Source of the DNA: a virus
Length of the DNA stretch: 25,877 nucleotides
Strand: one strand, 5' to 3'
Virus record (IMG/VR): IMGVR_UViG_3300039707_000004
Coordinates: 1 to 25,877 of that record
Shown: piece by piece, positions 22,579 through 25,877 of the stretch
Layout of the letters: every line of letters begins with the position of its first letter
Position numbering within the stretch: position 1 is the stretch's first letter
The notes under the pieces: generated by a model
Seen by the model: the letters and a program-made list of their open reading frames with translations, nothing else
What the model was told of the DNA's origin: nothing
Database searches by the model: none
Program-made: the position numbers and the translations under genes

Positions 22579-22825
22579 GACTGCCCCTTTTAATCATGGC
22601 TGCGACAGTGGATGGACCAAACGTCCGCACCAAGTTCTCAAGGTTATGGATGCTCTGATGGGTCCATCCCTTTAGGCTATAATTGACGGCATCACGCAAC
22701 TCTTGAGGGAAACTATCGAATGCCTCCATACTATCCTTCAGCAAGTCACGCTCACTTACTGTAGCCGTACGCTTCTTACGCTTACGGCGTCTCTTACTGT
22801 GCTGTAGCTTAGCTAGGTCCAGCAT
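22565..22825 (-). CDS. Small basic hypothetical protein
   Basis: An 86-residue protein starting MLDLAKLQHS, with a Lys/Arg cluster (KRRRKRKKR) followed by a helical domain (LLKDSMEAFDSFPQELRDAV, then NLENLVRTFGPSTVAAM). I chose the ATG at 22825, with GGTGA 8 nt upstream, over the GTG at 22837 that overlaps that site. Two short hairpins lie just upstream (GATGAGA / TCTCATC, and GGGG / CCCC in 22838-22878). Nucleic-acid binding is possible. Family not recognised. Confidence 0.7.
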   Translation of the reverse strand: MLDLAKLQHSKRRRKRKKRTATVSERDLLKDSMEAFDSFPQELRDAVNYSLKGWTHQSIHNLENLVRTFGPSTVAAMIKRGSHEIG

Positions 22826-22878
22826 TGAAGTTGTCACCTGATGAGATAACCATTCTCATCTCACAGGGGTAATCCCCC

Positions 22879-23109
22879 CTAGTTAAGGACTGTCATGTTC
22901 ATGTTTGCCGGGTGCTTAGTACCTTCCAAGTCAATGTGGATGACATTGACATTGTGGCGCTTACACCATACCTGTATACCGATCGGCGTCCAGCCGACTT
23001 CAAGCCGTCCCCAATCGCGCGGTGACTGATTTGCCGGCTTCTCCTGCATGCATAAGCCACAGTGGAAGTATAGCTTGATCTGATCTGAATTAGGTATGTC
23101 TCGGGACAT
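22879..23109 (-). CDS. Small zinc-finger-like phage protein
   Basis: A 76-residue protein with C17-x2-C20 (HCGLCMQEKP) and C49-x2-H52 (VWCKRHNVNVIHID), a CCCH zinc-binding pattern. The SPRDWGRLEVGWTPIGIQVWCKRH block is typical of a small family found widely in phages with no known function. AAGGAA precedes the ATG. The stop of the upstream gene lies 1 nt before. Confidence 0.8.
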   Translation of the reverse strand: MSRDIPNSDQIKLYFHCGLCMQEKPANQSPRDWGRLEVGWTPIGIQVWCKRHNVNVIHIDLEGTKHPANMNMTVLN

Positions 23110-23424
23110 TCAGATTTCCTTCCAACCAACAGACGCACATGCAATCTTCTTGCCGCTATTAACCTCTTCAAGTACGTCCCCGACCGACATGCTTGTATGA
23201 CTAAGACCCTTCTTTTCGATCAGTTCCCTAGCCTCACCATTAGGGCTCCAATTCTCACCCTGCATGATACTGAACGCGGCGTTTGGACCGCCACACTCAA
23301 TGGTCTTGAGGTAAACGTGTGTCTCACTCAGCCTATTCGGATCAGGCACTTCCGTACCCATTATGTAGGTTCTAAAGTGCTCCGGCTTCATGTACCATAC
23401 CTTATACCTAATCGGATTTCTCAT
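23110..23424 (-). CDS. Conserved phage hypothetical protein
   Basis: A 104-residue protein (MRNPIRYKVWYMKPEHFRTY...) with the conserved-looking block MQGENWSPNGEARELI...GLSHTSMSVGD. I recall similar proteins in phages and plasmids without a proven role. AAGGAG precedes the ATG. The start overlaps the end of the next gene upstream by 17 nt. Confidence 0.8.
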   Translation of the reverse strand: MRNPIRYKVWYMKPEHFRTYIMGTEVPDPNRLSETHVYLKTIECGGPNAAFSIMQGENWSPNGEARELIEKKGLSHTSMSVGDVLEEVNSGKKIACASVGWKEI

Positions 23425-23593
23425 TGCCTAACTCCTTGTAGGTTCCGTTTGCCATCTCTCTAAGGATACGCCGCTTATGGTAAGCGGCTTCCTTCTTAGA
23501 TAGGCTAGAAGCTACGAGATGACCGTCCACCCTAAGGGTGTAACGGCCACCGTTCCGTAGATATCTAACCCTACTAACCGGGGTATTTTTCAT
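23408..23593 (-). CDS. Small basic hypothetical protein
   Basis: A 61-residue basic protein (MKNTPVSRVRYLRNGGRYTL..., with KKEAAYHKRRIL). The predicted fold is a beta hairpin and helix, similar to small DNA-binding or AP2-like beta-beta-alpha modules. The ATG overlaps the upstream stop (TGATG). Family not recognised. Confidence 0.7.
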   Translation of the reverse strand: MKNTPVSRVRYLRNGGRYTLRVDGHLVASSLSKKEAAYHKRRILREMANGTYKELGNEKSD

Positions 23594-23934
23594 CAGTCTA
23601 AGCGGGACACCTCAAAGGTCCCGTCCTTCTGGAAAATTGCTGTGATGCCGTAGTTGTACACGCGGATAACCTCATCACGTAGCTTCGTCTCCCACAGACA
23701 GGGCATCGGTGGGTCAGAGCCATCCACACTGTGATAGGTCAACTCAAAGTTCTTCCCTAACTCATAGCGACCGGCACCTTTAATCGGATGCCAACCGCTG
23801 ATGTACTTAGCCTGAACCTGTTCTGCTGCCGGCCTGCTATCATCAGGTGAGAAGAACGTGAGTATAAACCCTAGGTGATCTACCTGAGCTTGTGGATGCC
23901 GTTCGATCCAGATCATTCCGTCGTACAAGATCAT
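23593..23934 (-). CDS. Hypothetical protein
   Basis: A 113-residue protein, beta-rich (MILYDGMIWIERH, GFILTFFSPDD, ELTYHSVDGSD, GITAIFQKDGTFEVSRLD). AAAGGAAG precedes the ATG. No known motif seen. Confidence 0.72.
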   Translation of the reverse strand: MILYDGMIWIERHPQAQVDHLGFILTFFSPDDSRPAAEQVQAKYISGWHPIKGAGRYELGKNFELTYHSVDGSDPPMPCLWETKLRDEVIRVYNYGITAIFQKDGTFEVSRLD

Positions 23935-23945
23935 TTCCGCTTCCT

Positions 23946-24164
23946 TTACTCTCTGTGCTTCCCACGTAAAATTTCATTAGCTATGATGAACGCCGCGTCG
24001 TTAACTGACCTATCCGACAGTTCACGCAGCCGACGAAAGATGAAGTGTACCTTTTCGTCTTCACCACGTTCGATCATCTGGATAGCGCTCAACCCATAAC
24101 TTGAGTTGAGCTTTGACCATACCTCGGTACGCTTACGGAACTCTTCCAACCTCAAACTAGACAT
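23946..24164 (-). CDS. Small helical hypothetical protein
   Basis: A 72-residue, mostly helical charged protein (MSSLRLEEFRKRTEVW...IIANEILRGKHRE). GGAG lies upstream of the ATG, 11 nt separate its end from the next gene. Family not recognised. Confidence 0.7.
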   Translation of the reverse strand: MSSLRLEEFRKRTEVWSKLNSSYGLSAIQMIERGEDEKVHFIFRRLRELSDRSVNDAAFIIANEILRGKHRE

Positions 24165-24252
24165 CCTTTAGCTCCTTCTGTCTGCTGGAAAGGTTATGTA
24201 GAAGAATGTTATTTGACCTTTGCGGTGATGCACCACGTCAGTACATCTAGTA

Positions 24253-24285
24253 AGGCCCTGGTTTGTTATGGTTATTCCAGGGCCT
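24253..24285 (-). terminator. Terminator-like hairpin
   Basis: A perfect 9-bp stem AGGCCCTGG / CCAGGGCCT (24253-24261 with 24277-24285) with a 15-nt loop. It starts 11 nt beyond the TAG at 24296 but 92 nt beyond the TAA at 24378, favouring 24296 as the original gene end. Confidence 0.65.
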
Positions 24286-24295
24286 ATGAGTTGTA

Positions 24296-24403
24296 CTAAC
24301 TCAGGTCTATTTTGTAGAACGCTTCCGGAAGCTTCTTACCCTCTAACAAGATCGGCCGCAGGAACGCGACGATCTCCTTAAAGGTATACTTCCCTGCTAG
24401 GTT
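24296..24403 (-). pseudogene. Frameshifted C-terminal part of the 24378-24716 gene
   Basis: In the frame 1 nt away from the upstream gene, 35 codons run from NLAGKYTFKEIVAFL to FYKIDLS and TAG, with the coding-like third-position bias of its neighbours. There is no start codon for it. It joins naturally to the upstream product as GLE-NLAGKYTFKE. Confidence 0.6.
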
Positions 24404-24716
24404 CTAATCCGGCTGCTCTTATAAGCGTATGGTCATTGCCGCCGTCGTTCATCGTCCAGCAGAGTTTGTGGAGATGACGATCCAGTCCGACAAACTCACG
24501 AATGGGTTTAGTCAGCAGAGTGTTATCCATATTGTGGATATCGGCGAGGACGGGACGGAACTTTCGTTCACTGTCCAACTCCCAGGATGCTCCAGCTGCC
24601 TCACAAAGCACACCCAAGCAGCAGAACTTACCATCAGCACGCAGCTTCCCTATGCCCTGCTCAAACTCACCACTTTCCAGGTTCGCAAGCCAACGTTCAG
24701 CTAGTTCGATGTCCAT
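24378..24716 (-). CDS. Conserved phage hypothetical protein, probably frameshifted
   Basis: A 112-residue product: MDIELAERWLANLESGEFEQ, then GKFCCLGVLCEAAG, IREFVGLD and CWTMNDGGNDHTLIRAAGL. This is a recognisable small phage family (WL..L.SG.Y.QG...L......CCLGVLC...G) whose members usually end with a helix of the type F-x-E-I-A-x-x-I after the MND segment. Here that helix is missing, and the product ends EPSREVYL. A matching helix (YTFKEIVAFL) lies in the next frame. AAGGATC precedes the ATG, which overlaps the upstream stop (TGATG). Confidence 0.75.
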   Translation of the reverse strand: MDIELAERWLANLESGEFEQGIGKLRADGKFCCLGVLCEAAGASWELDSERKFRPVLADIHNMDNTLLTKPIREFVGLDRHLHKLCWTMNDGGNDHTLIRAAGLEPSREVYL

Positions 24717-24895
24717 CAGTTTGATCCTTTTAGGATGTAGTTCATGCCGTTGAGTACAGCTTCTTCTTTGCTTAGACCCTCGATATCGAGGAACTTCCCC
24801 TCAACCTCACCCTCGCCGGCATCACGGTATAGGATGCCATGCCAGATGTAATCTTTAGTTAAGGACCATTCATTCTCCTGGATTTTCCAATCCAT
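24716..24895 (-). CDS. Small hypothetical protein
   Basis: A 59-residue acidic protein (MDWKIQENEWSLTKDYIWHG, ending MNYILKGSN). AAAGGATA lies upstream of the ATG, and the TGA overlaps the ATG of the next gene. The segment GLSKEEAVLNGMNYIL resembles a helix following a substrate-like strand in many small phage proteins. Family not recognised. Confidence 0.75.
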   Translation of the reverse strand: MDWKIQENEWSLTKDYIWHGILYRDAGEGEVEGKFLDIEGLSKEEAVLNGMNYILKGSN

Positions 24896-24906
24896 AGCCT
24901 ATCCTT

Positions 24907-25080
24907 TCACTCGTAATGCGGTGTTGTCTCGGGATAGTCAACTCCCGGTTGATCCTCAATACGAACGTCATAGCGCCCTTCTGAGAGCACTGAATTGATG
25001 TCGCTACGTCTCCTGCTGTTTTCGTCTTCCGCCCATCCACGAGCCGCTGAGAGCGTTTCTGAGTGGGTCTCAGCCGTGAT
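24907..25080 (-). CDS. Coding stretch with no standard start (ATC or readthrough)
   Basis: Fifty-seven codons (ITAETHSETLSAARGW... to PETTPHYE, TGA) follow in frame directly after the TAA of the upstream membrane-protein gene. Codon choice and the ending YDVRIEDQPGVDYPE look like real protein. No ATG or TTG exists in frame, and the only GTG is internal and would leave 27 codons. A GGAG lies 7 nt before an ATC that abuts the TAA, so initiation at ATC, a lost ATG, or readthrough of the TAA are the alternatives. Confidence 0.5.
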   Translation of the reverse strand: MTAETHSETLSAARGWAEDENSRRRSDINSVLSEGRYDVRIEDQPGVDYPETTPHYE

Positions 25081-25377
25081 TTAGTATCTCCGGCTGATCC
25101 ATCCGGAGATGGCTCCTAGTACCTGACAAGCTCCAACTATGAAGCTTAATACCATGACTGCCATAAAGCCTGTCATGATCATGCCTCCGATAGGATTCGG
25201 ATTAACCTGTATTTTAAGTACTTCACCCCACCACACACTCATGTCAGTCCAAAATTGCCACCATGGGTCTGGCCGATTGATGTTGAAGATGCGTGCCCAT
25301 TCACATGAGTTCTCTGGCTTATAGCCAGCCGCACACATTTCAGACATCTGTTTGTATAGGTCATTCTGTAAGCCCAT
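25081..25377 (-). CDS. Small membrane protein
   Basis: A 98-residue protein with a soluble N-terminal half (MGLQNDLYKQMSEMCAAGYK, WWQFWTDMSVWW) and one strongly hydrophobic segment at about residues 63-88 (GGMIMTGFMAVMVLSFIVGA), followed by a short basic end (SRRY). One transmembrane helix is predicted, with positive-inside placing the C-terminus in the cytoplasm. AGGAG lies 9 nt before the ATG. Function unknown; a role at the host membrane is inferred. Confidence 0.75.
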   Translation of the reverse strand: MGLQNDLYKQMSEMCAAGYKPENSCEWARIFNINRPDPWWQFWTDMSVWWGEVLKIQVNPNPIGGMIMTGFMAVMVLSFIVGACQVLGAISGWISRRY

Positions 25378-25388
25378 TTCCCTAACTC

Positions 25389-25598
25389 CTAGTTACCAAG
25401 CAACGCCGACTGCCATAGGTCATACATATGACAGACAAATGGGTGGTAGTGCGTGTTTTGCATTGCTTGCCTGTAGACATCGACATCGATGGAATTCATC
25501 CATGCCGAGACAAAAGCCAAAGCAATGCAGTTGTCTATGTTGGCAGATGTATTTGGGAAATCTGTCTTTGCCTTGTCGTATGGGTATGTGTTGTCCAT
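25389..25598 (-). CDS. Small hypothetical protein
   Basis: A 69-residue protein (MDNTYPYDKAKTDFPNTSAN..., YDLWQSALLGN). Two AAGGAG boxes stand upstream; the ATG at 25598 suits the first, and a GTG one codon earlier is an alternative. It is helical, with His/Tyr-rich TRHYHPFVCHMYD-like content near the end. Family not recognised. Confidence 0.68.
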   Translation of the reverse strand: MDNTYPYDKAKTDFPNTSANIDNCIALAFVSAWMNSIDVDVYRQAMQNTHYHPFVCHMYDLWQSALLGN

Positions 25599-25627
25599 CA
25601 CTCCTTAGCTCCTTAATGAAATGTCAA

Positions 25628-25864
25628 TTACGACAGTTTCAACGAGCCATCAGCTGTAAGCGTGATGGCTGCAAACCATGAGCGCTTCGGGTGATTAGTC
25701 ACCGTCATCGACTTATGGGTTGCCATGTACTGTGCAACCGTTCCGTAGAACGGAGCCACGATCGAGGGGTCCTCGATGTGTATCCTATCCGCTCCCTGGG
25801 TCTTAATGGCCTCAAGGAAGCTCTTTTTTGTCTTGTACTTGTCAGCGTTGGCTATGCATGTCAT
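25628..25864 (-). CDS. Conserved phage hypothetical protein
   Basis: A 78-residue protein: MTCIANADKYKTKKSFLEAI, IHIEDPSIVAPFYGTV, MTVTNHPKRSWFAAIT. I recall this pattern (IANADKYKTKK, EDPS, TVTNHPKRSWFA) in many phages with no assigned function. The frame stays open to the window edge, so the true start could lie further upstream; no clear ribosome site precedes the ATG at 25864. Confidence 0.75.
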   Translation of the reverse strand: MTCIANADKYKTKKSFLEAIKTQGADRIHIEDPSIVAPFYGTVAQYMATHKSMTVTNHPKRSWFAAITLTADGSLKLS

Positions 25865-25877
25865 CTCAGTTTTACTC

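Noticed and set aside
22899-23171. Alternative-frame 90-residue open frame
   Set aside because: It overlaps two genes with good ribosome sites and recognisable motifs.
19218-24390. 13-bp identity TTAAAGGTATACT at 19218-19230 and 24378-24390 as a promoter motif
   Set aside because: The second copy is inside coding sequence (the YTF codons of the frameshifted stretch) and neither sits at a sensible distance from a start.

Overview
The window reads as part of a tailed double-stranded DNA phage genome. The gene set is phage-like: a partial clamp-loader subunit, a gp32-like ssDNA-binding protein, a UvsX/RecA recombinase, a PD-(D/E)XK nuclease, dCTP deaminase, SbcD/gp47- and SbcC/gp46-type nuclease subunits, and a ribonucleotide reductase. 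Around them are many tightly overlapping small genes with strong AAAGGAG-type ribosome sites. No structural, lysis, tRNA or rRNA genes are visible. The host cannot be fixed from this sequence. Mobile DNA is dense: three inteins, one free-standing HNH endonuclease and one NUMOD4 remnant.

Layout. (1) Positions 1-10708 form a + strand block for replication, recombination and nucleotide metabolism, from dnaX-like to the intein-bearing ribonucleotide reductase. (2) Positions 10709-11217 are non-coding and carry repeat array 1. (3) Positions 11218-13206 are two - strand genes, an AAA+ ATPase and a putative DNA-binding protein. (4) Positions 13309-15150 are sbcC-like on +. (5) Positions 15151-19192 are a - strand run of small regulatory or hypothetical genes, including a protein with three tandem XRE-type helix-turn-helix domains. 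(6) Positions 19193-19617 are a divergent control region with opposed candidate promoters, dyads and repeat array 2. (7) Positions 19618-21552 are a + strand gene whose C-terminal part resembles the helix-hairpin-helix (Transposase_20) domain of IS110 transposases, interrupted by an intein. (8) Positions 21553-22200 are non-coding and carry repeat array 3. (9) Positions 22201-25864 are a - strand run of small accessory genes.

The most unusual signal is a family of three non-coding arrays. A short motif recurs every 18 bp (occasionally 16-24 bp), and two forms alternate, GAGnRCCA and TGARYCA, giving a 36-bp higher-order period. The roughly 10-bp spacers are not conserved. Arrays 1 and 3 lie between convergent genes and are bracketed by hairpins resembling terminators, so they look like DNA-level binding platforms (origin, centromere-like, packaging or architectural sites) rather than transcripts. 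Arrays 2 and 3 flank the helix-hairpin-helix gene. I cannot name a described phage element with this layout.

Other notable points: an HNH gene inserted after codon 9 of sbcD, leaving the old start behind and supplying a new 5' end; two promoters on opposite strands sharing a 14-bp spacer/-10 sequence; a coding stretch with no start codon except ATC directly after a stop; and a likely frameshifted gene at 24296-24716.
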